From assembly GCA_021234155.1 (NCBI GenBank), contig JAJEKV010000822.1, positions 1 to 64,000 of the forward strand: DNA of 64,000 nt. The letters run 5' to 3'. A program made the position numbers and the translations under genes. Origin of the DNA: Isoetes taiwanensis. Lineage: Eukaryota; Streptophyta; Lycopodiopsida; Isoetales; Isoetaceae. This document shows, one piece after another, positions 34,701-47,430 of this stretch. Numbering within the stretch: the stretch's first letter is position 1; each line of letters starts with the position of its first letter. The notes below the pieces were generated by a model. That model was not told where the DNA came from. It did no database searches and saw nothing but the letters and a program-made list of their open reading frames with translations.

Positions 34701-36440
34701 CCCCTGTGGCTTTCCTTGGGGTTCAGTCGATTGGAGCAGCAATGGTTCGACGATGGCGCCCTGTGGCTTTCCTTTGGGTTCACCGATTGGAGCAGCAATG
34801 GTGATGGAGACCATTTTCTTTTTGCCCATCCGACCATCGCGTATGACCAAGGTCCGGCGGAGCCATGGCAGAGCTCCAAACTGAAGCTCAAATCGCCGTT
34901 TCTTTTGTTGCAGCCTTTGTTTTGATCGGCATTTAAATGTCCCAAAATCGTTCTCTATTTGCCTCATTATAGAAAAATCTACCTTTTGGGGTTAAGTTTC
35001 CAGCCTCCGTGGACGAGATTGGGTCGATTAAGAAAATGAAAGAGCAGGATGGATCATTGCGCATCTCCATATTATCCTTCTAGCCCTGAACTGATTCATT
35101 TTGAAATGCAGGACCTCCTTAAGAAATCCTATGGAAGCTTTTAAGGTTCATCTTTACTCTTACTTACCGCATCCATTTTTTTCCAATTTTTGGTCATGGG
35201 CTGACGGGCAAATCCGGTGCACAATTCTTCATTCTACTTTGGTGGGGGACTAATAATTTACGGGGACAGAAAGGCGGTGTAAAGCAGTTAGTATAGGCCA
35301 CAGAAATGATTTTATTGACAAAAAGACAGGGGAATACGTTCAAGGAATCCGCAGTGGAAGTAAGCTCGTGGTTGCGCAGATGCTCGTGGATCCGACAGGG
35401 ATTTCGGTAATTGCCTTTATTCTACGTTCTAAAATGAAGAGATTCATGCCTAGACGAAAAGATTCAAGGCGCGCCTAGAGCATAGCTGCCAAGTTACCCC
35501 ATCTATTTTACGGTCTGTATTTTGTTGTTTGCATTTCGTTTTATTAGCTTGACAGCCGATTCTCGTTTAGAACCTTGCCCCTATTTCGATGCATTGTGTG
35601 CAGCTATAGCAGGGCTGCTAGACCAGTGCCACGGTGGAGCTGCTTTTCGCTTCAGAAATATCAAGATTTACAATTTGCAGGGTGATCTTTGAGCTGGAAG
35701 CGGTATTCTAAAACCACCTTTAAGGTTAGTATCTCCTTTTATTAACTTTATATTTCGTTTCTTAGAACGATATCCCGCTTTTGCAGGAAGGATCGGTGGT
35801 CGATCTGTTTATTTGTGCCATACCAGAACTTTGTCCGCCCTTAAGAAGATAGCTGAGATTTTGGCATCAGTGAATTTGATGATCCGTTGCAGTTTGTACT
35901 AGGAATAGAAGCTGGCATGATAACTGCAACAAAAACATCTTTCACATGGTTAGGCATTTTATTTCAAAGAAAGGAAATTGTCCTCAAAACATGGTGTCTT
36001 TTTTTCTCAAGTAGCAGGTTAACCCAATAGCATTTGTGAGGTTTGTTGAAATTTCTATTTTGTAACATTACTTACCATTTATTAGATACTTGATTTATAT
36101 ACGCCTTTTTTGTGCTGGCATGATCAGATGAATTCGTTACATGCTCTTATGAGAGTTGCGAATTGGTTGGGAGTGTTGACTATGAAACACTAGATGGTCA
36201 ATAAATTTTAAAGTCAAGTTCGAGAGACTTTCAGGTATCAAATATCTTATTTTTGCACAAAAGTTCTGGAGGCTGGTGAATTGACTGTTTGCATTATGCA
36301 GATTGCCCCAAAAACTATTAAGGTCATCCTGTGTCATGTATTTAGAGAAGTTACCGGACAAGAGCTTTTTTTGAGTTACCTCCATGTTTGTGCTGCTGTA
36401 GAATTAGAACAGGAAATGTATTTTGCCATATTTGACATAT
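34701..36440 (+). other. exon-like relics upstream of the ARP4 fragment, unassigned
   Basis: Short plus-strand pieces look exonic: MAELQTEAQIAVSFVAAFVL near 34866, NDFIDKKTGEYVQGIRSGSK continuing to VVAQMLVDPTG near 35306-35400, and EFDDPLQFVLGIEAGMIT near 35869. None matches ARP4 upstream exons, so unit 2 seems to hold fragments of more than one gene. The last piece faintly recalls FKBP domains but is too short to call. Confidence 0.3.
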
Positions 36441-36448
36441 ATACAATA

Positions 36449-37260
36449 GGAATTTGAAAGATGTGTGCCTAGACTTATTTGTAGAGCTTCCCTCAAGCTT
36501 TCCAATGGATACTCTTGCTTGGGAAATGGATCTTGCATTTGCAAGTTATGCCCAAGTATCTACTAGCTGGTGCACATGGTCGCCCCAGTTGTTGGAGATT
36601 TTAAATAGGAGGTTATGTACTATTTGTCATTCATTTTAATGTATATCCCTGTGTATTCCTGTGTTATGCATGTAATTTAGAGTAGTTACTCAGGCAATAG
36701 ACCTTTCTTCTTGAGTCAACCTCCATGTTTGTACTTCCAGAATTAGAACATCAAATGATTTGGCATATACAGAGGGAATTTGAAAGATGTGTGCCTAGAC
36801 TTATTTTAGAGCTTCCTTAAGCTTTTTAATGGATGCTATTGCTTCAGAAATGGATCTTGCATTTGCAAGTTATGCCGAAATATCTTCTAGTTGGTGCACA
36901 TATAACATGTTGAACATGGTCGCCTCAGTTGTTGGAGATTTAAAAAAAGGAGGTAATGAACTATTTGCCATTCATTTTAATTTCATTTTAATGTATATCT
37001 CTGTGTTATGTACTTGAAGTAGTTACTAGAACAAGAGAGCCTTCTTTTGGAGTTACTTCCATATTTGTGCTATAGAATTAGAATTAGAATAGCAAAATGT
37101 ATTTTGCTATATTTGACATATATACAATAGGGAATTTGGAAGATGCATGCCTAGACTTATTTTTTAGAGCTTCCCTTAAGCTTTCCAATGAATACTCTTA
37201 CTTGAGAAATGGATCTTGCATTTGCAAGTTATACCCAAATGTCTGCTAGCTGTAGATGCC
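36449..37260 (+). repeat. three diverged tandem copies of a ~340-bp unit
   Basis: The text ggaatttgaaagatgtgtgc .. agacttattt .. gagcttcc .. tggatcttgcatttgcaagt occurs near 36450, 36776 and 37129. Copy 1 has an open frame (DVCLDLFVELPSSFPMDTLA, WEMDLAFASYAQVSTSWCTW); copies 2 and 3 carry stops and indels. It looks like one exon duplicated twice with flanking intron. Confidence 0.85.
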
Positions 37261-38513
37261 ATACAAAATGGCAGCAAGCAATTGATGCTAACAAAGCAAT
37301 TCCTATTCTCACAGGCCTTCAGTCTCTATTAGTAAGGTATTAGTAACGAAGTTTGCATTTATGTTCCGCGGCTAAATCTGAACCAGCACAAGAAATATTA
37401 ATCCCTCATAATTTTTTTAGGTGTTGGTTTTTTTATGCTATGTATAGAACAGCTTATCCTATTTTATTGTGTTCTATGTCTGTCAAAAATTGATATGAGC
37501 TTTTGCCAAACATCTATGTTGCTCTTATGTAGGCTTAGAGGCATCAAGAAAATGAAGTGGGAGCCTAAGTTTTACTCTTAATCATCATATGCATTATTAG
37601 TATGTATGAACATGTGAAGGATCATTACACATGCGCCAGAGGGATTGAATGACCATATAACTTATCTATTACATTGCCTTTGGGGGCATGCAGACATGAA
37701 AAGACATGTTGTTCCTGGTGTGCTTATATTTTGAGTTTTGTGGTTGTTAAACATGATGCCGCATTATGTTTATAGGTGTTCACATCAATTTCATTAGTAT
37801 TCAAGTATCTAAGGAAATTTCTTATTGAAGATATTGAGCTTGTGTAAAGGTATACCATGCCATTTCTTGGTTTGTTACGCCGATGGCTGCCTTTGTTTAC
37901 GACTTAATAATAAGATTCTACCCATTGTAAGTGAAAGCCTGTGAGAATCTAATTTCATATTCTTACTTTGCAGTTTAGAAAATTTTGATCTTTTCTTATT
38001 CGTTGCAAGGGAACACACAAGATGGCATGCATATATCTAAGCACATATCTAAGCTATACGTGCATATTTGTTTGATTGCAGACATGGATGGCCAGATTGC
38101 ATCACTTTTGAAGTCCCTGGTCGTGGAAGAAGTTTTGGAAGGTTAACTCCTCTCTCCTTCGTTCATACAATGGTGCAGCCTACTGCCTATTTACAAATAG
38201 GTTTTATATGATCAAAATGCTAGTTTCAATTTCAATTATGCATGGCTTACATGCACACATGTGGTGAGTGCATGCTTATGTGGCTGGGAACAATTTGATT
38301 GAGCTTTGTTCGTAAATAATGCTGAACACAACCATGGGCCAGTTTGTAATGAACAAATGATGTGAAGGGAGATCAAGTTGTGTCCCATTTTTCAGACCAA
38401 GGATGCATTGTTAATGTTACGCGGTCAGTTTGGCAATTATGCAAGGTATTATGGTTACCAGGATTGAAAGTTCTTTTGCATCTAATTTAGTCCCTTGGGT
38501 TGTCTAATAATAG

Positions 38514-39056
38514 CTTGCTGGTGGTACTGCATCGATGCAGCAATTGAAAGAACGCCTGGAGAAGGATCTCATGGAGGTAGCAAACTATTTATGGTTGGTT
38601 AACGAGGTAAACTGGTTAACATCTTTGTTTTCTACAGGAGGCACCTCAGGCAGCAAGGGTCAAAGTGCTTGCAAGTGGGAATGCAATAGAACGTAGATTC
38701 AGGTTATTTGGTCTCTACCGCATTGGCTGCTTTGTAGAATGTTTAAAGTCAGAGAATAGAAAATTGAATTTGACGGCGAGAGGGGGACACTGATGATTTA
38801 TCAGTATAATTCGTTAAAGCAAAGAACTTAACCCTTCCTAATGTACTTGGATATCTTATATTTTGCAGCGCCTGGATCGGAGGCAATATTCTTGCTTCAT
38901 TGGGATCTTTTTCAGCAAATGTGGTTCTCGAAAGCAGAGTAAGGAAGGTTTGGCATTTAGGTTGGGCTCTTTTTTTCTCCTTGTGACTAATGTTTTTGTT
39001 GAATGCCAGATTTGAGGAGCATGGGCCATCGTGATGTACAAAGGAAATGCCCCTGA
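38514..39056 (+). pseudogene. ARP4: actin-related protein 4 (ARP4), last four exons only
   Basis: ARP4 is a nuclear actin-related subunit of the SWR1, INO80 and NuA4 chromatin complexes. Four exons with good splice sites are present: 38514-38576 (LAGGTASMQQLKERLEKDLM), 38638-38702 (EAPQAARVKVLASGNAIERR), 38869-38938 (AWIGGNILASLGSF, then QQMWFSKAE after a one-base slip) and 39010-39056 (FEEHGPS ... RKCP stop). The C-terminus matches the family exactly in layout. The first ~330 residues of ARP4 are not found between 34.5 and 38.5 kb. Two single-base slips break the frame, the first at TTTTTCAGCAA beside a CAG, the second before the final VQRKCP. As it stands it cannot encode a whole ARP4 and is best read as a captured, intron-bearing gene fragment in unit 2. 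Confidence 0.85.
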
Positions 39057-41214
39057 ATTTTATTGATTGTGCACAATATTTTTTCGTTACGTTAATTTAT
39101 TGCTGCTTCCATAGCCTTATGGCAAGTAGCAGCCTGTACCATATCAATGAGCTCTATGTCTCTGGTTGATTGGTGATTATACATGAAATTAGAAATCCAA
39201 AACGTCATGAATCATGATCAGGAGGGTCAAATTTTTGTAGGACTACTTGCCTTCAATTAAAACAAAAATTAAAGTTGTTTAGTTCATCGTTGCATGTCTG
39301 TTTGCCAATGCAGATCCCGAACGGATAATGAATTTAATGCCAAGCTGGGCAAACCACGGTTCACTTTATCTTTTCTTAATAATATGGTCACAACCAGATT
39401 TTGTATAGTGCATGGTACATTTTTGTTGTCTTGAAGTTGAATGTGTCTGGAATATTTCTGATTTTATTGTGTTGAAGTTCCATGCTTTTTTACTCGAACA
39501 GTGCAGATATTCCACCGTAAAACAAGCCAAAGTTGATTTGTGGACCCGATTTACAGCCTGTCTAAATCGATATATTGCAACAAACTTCATATTGCAAACA
39601 AAGAATTACGTAATTTTTATTTGTTATATAAGAGCTATAACTCATCAATTTCTTTTTGCATTGAATGTTTTAAGTCTTGAAGATTTCCAGCCGATGGCAT
39701 TTCTCCTTCACCAAAGATTCCATTTTGTCCATCAACTATGGGACTTTGACGATGGCAGGGTATTTTAAGCTATCCAATTATGGATGCATGGGTCAGTTAG
39801 GGAACTTATGCATGCGTGAATACATGGGCAATGTTACACTTTTGATAGGAACCGCTAAGCTAAAATCTTGCAATTATGTAAGGTGTAATAGTTGGTGGTT
39901 CTCACATTATAACACTCTTTATTTCTAAATTCAATACCCCCATTAGCCCAAGATGAAACCCACTGACTACCTTGGTTTTCTAATACAATGGCTCCCCTTT
40001 TTTGTGTGTCCATGCCCCTAGCCTAAGATGAAAGAAAATAACCACCTCGGCGCTTTTGGCCTAAGACCCTTTAGTATAATGGTGTATAGTGACCACTTTG
40101 GTGCCTTTTACGGGTAAGTGTTATGAATGAACTCCTATGGAAATTAATGCTATTATGCATTTATGTTTAAATATGTAAGTCCTAGATGTTGAATAAGAAT
40201 TCCAAAATGAACCTTCGAACTTTATCGGGGTAAAGGTGCATTAATGATTTTCATGTTTGGCAAAATTTGCAATCATTGCATTATATCAAAGTTAGATTGC
40301 CTCTTAATAATTTATGTACATTTATCCCTCTACAATGATTTACTTTCGCATTATATCAAAGTTAGATTGCCTCCTAATAATTTATGTACATTTATCCCTC
40401 TACAATAATTTATCCCTAGTGTTGTGGCTTTTTCGTACCAACGACCTTCACAACATCACCATATTGATCAGTGTTTCGACAAGCTCACCCTACTAATTTT
40501 CACAAACAATCCCAAGCCATTACAATATATGATTAACACATCATCACTAATGTTGTATCCTCTAGACTCATTGAGGTTAAGGAATACAAATCCAAGTTAT
40601 ATCTCAACACTTGGTATAGTTTTTCACTGTCACACATTCAAAAAAATGCCTAAACTCTAAAATCTAAGATGTAAGTTTATCAAGGATATTTGTAAACATG
40701 TAACTTACCCACAATTCATGTGGTCATTGGTCTTCCTATCTTAATGCCACTTTCCCTAAGAATACTATCTATCTCTCCTAAGGATTGTTTTGTTTCACGA
40801 CCATTTAATACAATAATCGTTACTTTTTTCAATATCCTAACTTTGACAATCTCACACCGTATTTATGAACATCAAACTTTTTTACAGGTTCCATTCTAGC
40901 CACCCAAAATTGTCTATCATGCATTTGTTCCCTTCCTCGCTTCATTTTGAATGAGCGATTTGGTCTGGCCTTCATCACTATATATTTAAAGGAAATACTT
41001 ACATTTTTTGCAATCACAAGCTATGGGCATAAGTGAAGGAAGTGGTTGTTGTATGTAAGATGCCATCCTCTATCAATGCAATGAACATGTTCGTAAGAGC
41101 TCTTTATCACATTGGCATTTCATCTCTATCTTCACTATTGTAGGTCAATTATGTCGCGTTTAACATTGCTTAATTTTCTAAAGCTCATTTGATGGGCTAA
41201 CCATTACTCTATCC
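39057..41214. other. no gene seen; spacer of unit 2
   Basis: After the ARP4 stop only AT-rich sequence with short repeats follows. The phrase agcc(c/t)aagatgaaa recurs near 39947 and 40020, and a 71-bp tandem duplication lies at 40277-40415. Open frames near 39412-39768 have no recognisable motif. Confidence 0.5.
40277..40415. repeat. 71-bp tandem duplication
   Basis: cattatatcaaagttagatt followed by gcctcttaataatttatgta occurs at about 40278 and 40349 with one or two differences. Confidence 0.9.
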
Positions 41215-41760
41215 AAAGGGGGTAGTGGTATTATTAACCGAGAGTCTTCACCGAGAAGTTCTAATAGGCGATGGCGAAGCTTCATTGAATGGCTATTAGT
41301 CAAGGAATTTAAACTTTAACTAGATGCATACTACCATTTGTGCGAGAGGATATGATGACAAATCGGCTTGATTATGATACACAATCGACTTGAACAAGCA
41401 ATTTTTGTCATTTACCCGATGACTTCTAACTCAATTCTAAGCTATCCAACTCTATTAATAACTCGTATTTTATTCCCAGATGTTCATAACCCATAGTTAA
41501 TAGCCCCATTATAGTACAAAGACTTGTATATATCTCTTATATATATACAATTATATTTGTGTGTAGATGTGTGTAGACATTTTGATCCTGGCCGTTCATC
41601 TCGGATGCGACGGCATTAACGTTAAACCCCAAATCAGCCACCTCAAATGACCCCTTCATTTGGGGCTTTTGATCACGTCCGTTGAATGTGCAGATCAATG
41701 GCCGAGAGTTGGGCACAAATATTAAGTGCAATCAATGTATGTTGCAGCAAAAATTAATGG
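41215..41760 (+). mobile_element. repeat module R3 with upstream block, start of unit 3
   Basis: 41535 opens TCTTATATATATACAATTAT; the first repeats are shortened here, but ggccgttcatctcggatg, ccttcatttggggcttttga and gtccgttgaatgtgcagatc follow as in R4 and R5. The upstream block (41215-41520) shares ttcattgaatggctatta..aaggaattt and gttaatagccccattatagtac with the flank of R5. Unit 3 would extend to about 47108 and holds the signal-peptidase fragment. Confidence 0.45.
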
Positions 41761-44115
41761 CAAGAATCCGTATCATTGGCTTCTCGATTGCTTTGTTTTT
41801 CACTCATCTTCTGGCTATGGCGGATTGAGGCAGTTGGATGGTAATGCATATGCCTATTCATTTTCCTTCTTCTGCCTGCCAAGATCGATTGCATGGCTTA
41901 GGCATTTGCATGTCCGCCTTTGATGGCGCAGTTGACGAACAATAGCGCGTATTTTTTCATTTGGAACCCAACTAAATGCGGAGTGAAGGCGATGTCGGCT
42001 TCTATTTTCTATTTGGATGGGGGAAATATACATATTCGAGATACGTGTAGTAGGCAAGCCAAAAATTGTTGGCAAAACGACGAGGCTTTAAAATGGCTTT
42101 GGCATGGTGCTTTCACTGGGACTTCAATGTTCTTTGAAGCGGCAAAGAGGATGTAAAAGCGATCTAGGTCATGTCTTCATTTGTCAAATAACTTAGCTTG
42201 GTGTATTGTTTAGGTTTTTTCATCCTTTTCTTATTGAATCGGCCAGATGGGATCCGAGGTTTCGTGGCTTTCATCTTCTTCTTACGCCTTCACTAAGCAA
42301 AGATTCTCGAGATCTCCGGGCTTCCCATGTCGCCTTATTCGTTTGGTAACTTAATCCGCAAATGCAAATGGGTGAAAATTTATCTTCTCTTTGGCAGCAG
42401 AGGCATCGACACTAAGGGGAAAAAAAGGTTATAGAAAATCGATTTTTCTCATGGCAAAGCTCGAATTATATCATCCGGGTTTCTTCCTCCGGGCTTTGTT
42501 TTTGTTTCTAAAGATCGGCTTGTGAATCTCACAAAATCGTTTCTAAATTTGAATGAGCATTCCGATGAGCTCTACACCGATTTTATAAGGTATCCGGATG
42601 AGTTTCTATCCCGGATGAGTTTCTACCTGGACTTGCTTCCGTGATTTCTTTCCTGTGTCATGACTTCCTAAGATTTCCATTTGTTTCTTCATGTTTAACC
42701 TTTTCTTCTCGTAAGTTTGTTTGATGGGTCTAAACTTTAACTCGTTTCCATGGCCAGCTATGTGTTTCATCCTTTGAAGGTCTTTTTCCTGGCTTATGCA
42801 CGAGCTTATCCCATTTTGACCTACTGAGCTTAGCTCGATGGCCGATCGTTTTCAGTCTAGAGATCTTAGTGCAGAGTTCATGGTCGACTTGGTGGTGATG
42901 TTACATTTAAAAATCAATCATTTGCTTCTGTTTTCTCGAATGCATGGTGGTTTTTCTTTCTTTTTTCTTTTTCTTGCCTGCATTTCGCCCATAGTCATTT
43001 TAGCCAGAGAATTCAGTCCTGAATCTTACTCTCATGTTTTGTTGTGCCGAAGCTTAAATGGACGAGGACGAAAATTTGAAAGAGAGGAAGAACCACGAAA
43101 CTTTTCTCGCCTATCTTTGGGCCCCGCTTTCGATTTTCGGGTCTTGGGGTTCAGTTATTTTTCCGCCTAATCTCTTTGGCATTAGCGTGTCGGCACTTAT
43201 CTACCCGAGTTCAACGTATTTTCCTTGGCTACTAGGCCAACGCTTTTATTCTTCTTGTCAATTTGGATCGAATTCACGGATTGTGGGTTGCTAAGCATAT
43301 TATGCAAGGCTTTATTTTTGCAGATTGCATTCCGACTTCAGTGACCAGGTGAGACGTAGATTGCCATATTCGAGGTTTGCTCTTTGTTACAGTAAAGGTG
43401 CGGTCAGTAGAGGTTTGGTCTCCATGGAGGATAAAACTAATTTTGTGAGTTTAGTTTGTATGCTTGGGTCCTCGTATAGATTACAAACTGCATTCTAATT
43501 TGCATGCTCTCACATATAAAACATTATGTGAAGCAAATTGTGGGCGATGTTGTTACGTGCACCAATGCGGGCATTTGTGGACTATAGACATAAATTTAGT
43601 TAATCAATGGTCTTCATCATCATCGCCATTATGTCTAAGCACCATACCTTATTTTCGAGATGCACTCTATGTGTCTACTTTAAAATTGTTTGCACAGTTA
43701 TGCATGTTAGTGCATGTTGTTGGGTGCACAAATAATGTATAATTTTGTTGGTCTATCTGCATACTTTGGTTTCGCATATATGCACATAGAAACTTTCCCA
43801 TATCACTACACAAGGCCGCTAACACATTCTCATAGATGCTATATACTGCGAAATGCTTGTAGGTTTGAAAAAGCTGTGTTCTAATATTTTCCTTCAATTC
43901 TTTTATCGACTGTGGGTCCAGTTGTAATAATATGGGATTAACCATAAAAGAACAATTGGGCAAGAAGTTGTCCGAAGTTCATTGCTATATGAAATGATTA
44001 AATTCACCGGTATGTTGCCTCGGTTTGTCTCACTACTTTGATTGTTGTTTGGCTGCTTTATGTTGAGTCTTAGGACGATCTAGTGCTCATACTGTTTATG
44101 CTAATTTGTTTGCAG
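41761..44115 (+). other. exon-like relics of unit 3, unassigned
   Basis: Plus-strand frames at 41920-42153 (AYFFIWNPTKCGVKAMSASI), 42838-43170 and 43058-43294 (MDEDENLKERKNHETFLAYL) have gene-like composition but no recognised family. A possible micro-exon with flanking AG and GT lies near 43324-43348. These could be 5' parts of captured genes. Confidence 0.25.
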
Positions 44116-44699
44116 GTTTCCTACTTCTTTAGAAGCCCAAATGTTAACGAAATTGTTATTTTCAAAGCTCCAAAATCCATGCAGGTAGTGTACCAATTTG
44201 TGCATTTTATGTTGCCCCAAATCTCCAGAATGTTGTGTTGACACTTCCAATGTCCTACAGAAAGAGGGCTTCACGATCATTTTAGTCAATGTTCATTATT
44301 ATTTGAGGCCTTAATTCTGTCTATGCATCAACATATGTAGGTGCACAATGTTAAACTTTTGATCAATGGAACTCCAAAGGATGAGAAGTTTATTGCTGAG
44401 CCTCCAACTTATGATATGGATATGACAGTAAGTTCTGTTAACTTCTACTCCTTAATGATTAGAGGCCCAATTTAAATTTTGTCTTTGGATTATGTGCAGT
44501 ATGTGCCCAATGGGAATGTATTTGTAATGGGAGATAATAGGAACAAACGGTGATTCTCATGTTTGGTGAGAAACTTTCAAATTATTTTCGGGACGATTTC
44601 TTAGGGCGGAAAAGTGTACTCATTAAGCTATTTAATATGGTTTTAGGGTCCATTACCGTCAAAAACATTATTGGAAGATCTCAGAAACTGTTATTGGCC
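44116..44699 (+). pseudogene. plastidic type I signal peptidase (thylakoidal processing peptidase) fragment
   Basis: Type I signal peptidases of plastids cleave thylakoid transfer peptides with a Ser-Lys dyad. Exons seen: 44116-44184 (VSYFFRSPNVNEIVIFKAPK), 44341-44427 (VHNVKLLINGTPKDEKFIAE, PPTYDMDMT), 44500 to about 44567 (VPNGNVFVMGDNRN, then DSHVW after a slip) and 44646-44699 (GPLPSKNIIGRSQ). FVMGDNRN..DSHVWGPL is the family's box E. The exon with the catalytic Ser (SM.PT) and the exon carrying the catalytic Lys (FIKR.VA) are both absent, so the fragment could not be active. The frame break lies at AACAAACGGTGATTC, where the family expects N-N-S/.-D-S, that is at a CAG-like site. Sense orientation within unit 3. 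Confidence 0.85.
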
Positions 44700-46984
44700 T
44701 CCCAAACAAAAAGGGAGCTCAATTTCAGCAGCCAGGAGCAATGTGCTTTATATACCTTGCTTGAGAAGGGCAAATCACCATCGACAAATTACGTAGAGGA
44801 GATCATGAAGTTGCATTCGTCGACATGACAATAAGTGATCATCAGCAGATTTTCTTAATCTGCAAAGTATGAATACGAAGCATGGCATGCAAATCTGCAA
44901 ATCATGAAAGCCCAACATGGTACTCAAATATGGTTACAATTGAACTGATGCCGTTCATACTGTGGGCATTAGTTTTTGGATACTGTGGGCATTAGTTTTT
45001 GGAGAAGGTACTCAACCGAAGGAAGGCAAGAACTTGTCTGTTTGCTATGTTTATCATATTCAATGCTATCGGTTCCGGACAAATGTGGTTCTTTGTGTGG
45101 TGGAAACAAAGTGCCAACACAACCTAGTTGTATGGAGGAAATGATCAGAGTTGTGCTGCTTCATGTGCCAGCTCTACCATTGTAGATTTCTTTTCCTCTG
45201 GGAACTGGAGAGGAGGTACATAATATACAAGAGCCACTGGATTGTTGGCAATAAAGCGTGCGGTAAATATATCTTTGGCCTGATTTATATTTGCTATAAG
45301 AATGGCACATTTGTTGTAACAAGTATATTTTATTATCTATTCTCGTGATGTAATACGCCGACACGTGAAAGAAGTGCATCAAATAGCACAATTGGCAAAA
45401 AGCTACTGATCGTTGAAAAAATATTTGGTCCCAAGAATGAGACCATGAAGATAATACTGTCTTATTGATTGTTCATTGTGAGAACAACTTTTGTTGCTTT
45501 GGCATATATTCTTCGGGGTAGAGTAGTACCATGCGTAGAAACCATTATTCAATAGAAATAGAATAGTCCTAGAGGCCTTGTGGTCTAGAAGACGAAAAAA
45601 AGACATAAATTAAACATGGCTAAATATGACTTGTTGAATCATGTTGCTCTTGCTTTGTCCTCCAATCTTTATAGATGAAATATGATTGAGAATGCAATAT
45701 GTGACAAAGGACAAATTCAAAGAATGGAGTTTAAGGACGAATATAATAGAATCGAATATATTTTTTAATCGACCACGGACCAAATGCAAAGAATTATGGC
45801 AAGATGCGTTCAAGTCCAATGTCGGCATAAAAGCCCCCATGGTTGCGTTAGCAAGCATAATTTTTTTTTGCAAAGTTATGGGGCAGATCGGAAAGGATAG
45901 ACTATATGCACGACTCATAGCATTGAGAGAAAAGGGGCCCAATGACGGAGTGGAAAAAAAACCAATACTGGATAAAATTAAAAGTAAGGAGGTTCAAGTA
46001 GTAAAGAATAGAAATAAAGATGGTTTAACATGACTTAAGTAGGCCGATAAATATTCAAAATTCTTTTCCAAGGCTGCAAAGCAAAAGAAAAAATCAATGG
46101 CATTATCTAGCATCGCATTAGAAGATGGGTCAATTTTGTAGAGTTGAGATGACTTGAAAGGGTTTCTACATGAATATTTTAAAAAGTTTCTTTGAGACCA
46201 TACCAGGAAATATTTGAAGAGTTATTGATCTCAAAAGTGCAACAAATTGTAGACATGAACAACAACAGACGTTGGTGCAACCTTTATCATTAGAAGACTT
46301 GCATCAATCAATCCTCTCACTAGCCCCAAATGATCCTTTCCGTTATGCCAAAGGCCCCTTGGGCTGTTTTCTGGCCTGCCAAGGGGGACAGAAAATATGC
46401 AATCTATGATCATTGTGAAGAAATAAAACATTTATATTGTTTCATGTCAATCGTTACGCAACAAAAATGCATTTTTGTTGTGGAAAAAAGAACAACCCAC
46501 CCAATGCGTATACAATCTTTTGTATAGAATTTGCCACTTTCCAAATTATGACTGCTAGAGAATGTTCTAACTGGTTGAGAGACGTCATAATTAGCATTTT
46601 AACAAGAGAATTAGGAGTGGAATCGGCTATGCAACTCCCCAACTCCTATTCCAAGATGGTCATTGAATAGCTATCAAGCAAGTTATTCAGCTTCAGAGAA
46701 CTAATTGAGAAGGTAAAATCTCAAATAAGATGTGCATTAAAGACACTACTAAATCTATCCTTAAATGAGTGGATTATGATATTTGCTATCGAACATTTAA
46801 TTTGATTTGGACAATTAAAATTTTAGAATTCACCTATGATTATTTATTGTAGATTCTTAACTAGTAGACAACTATATGTTCAGAGAAAGACTATGAAATT
46901 ATACGAAACTTTATGGCAATGTTGATTGATGCAATTTCCACTGTGATATTGACTTCTTCTAACTTAATTCCTGACACTTAACTT
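44700..46984. other. decayed coding region of unknown type
   Basis: Plus-strand frames at 45686-46033 (FKEWSLRTNIIESNIFFNRP, KCKELWQDAFKSNVGIKAPM) and across 46350-46669 (HLYCFMSIVTQQKCIFVVEK, then ATFQIMTARECSNWLRDVII in the next frame) read like two parts of one decayed protein of about 330 residues. No family was recognised. A 27-bp duplication (actgtgggcattagtttttg) lies at 44958-45005. Confidence 0.3.
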
Positions 46985-47430
46985 TAGATACTGATCTGTT
47001 TAAGCTTGGACTAGTTCCAGATCTTTATTAATCATAAGTGACATACCCATTCATAGTACAAATACTTGTATATATATATATATATATATCCTTATCCTTA
47101 TATCCTTATCCTTATATATATACAATTATATTGAGTGCCACAAATGTTGGCAGTGCCACAAATGATGTAGATATTGATGCCACAAAATGTTGGTAGAGAT
47201 TGATTTCGGCCGTCCATCTCTGAGATGGACGGTGCAGATGGTGACACCTCGAATCACCCCAAGCAGCCCCCTGATTTGGGGCTTTTAATCTGGGCCCTTG
47301 AAATTGGGGCATTTCATCTAAACCGTTGATCCCAAATATTTGGGGCTTTTGATCTAGGCCCTAGAATGTGCTAGATCAATGGCTTATATTTAATCGCCCA
47401 TATTTATATTAAATGTAATAATTAATGCCA
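46985..47430 (+). mobile_element. repeat module R4 with upstream block, start of unit 4
   Basis: The upstream block (TTTAAGCTTGGA, ttattaatcataagtgacat, acccattcatagtacaaata) leads through a (TA)n tract at 47070-47089 and three tatccttatcc repeats to TCCTTATATATATACAATTA at 47109. Then come gccacaaatgatgtagat, ttggtagagattgatttc, GGCCGTCCATCTCTGAGATG, gacacctcgaatcacccc and repeated ggggcttttgatctaggcc text. This is the best-preserved copy of the GC segment and the one nearest a consensus. Confidence 0.55.

Noticed and set aside
35790-35930. FKBP-type prolyl isomerase fragment (EFDDPLQFVLGIEAG)
   Set aside because: Only one short stretch resembles the family and the residues around it do not fit any FKBP layout.
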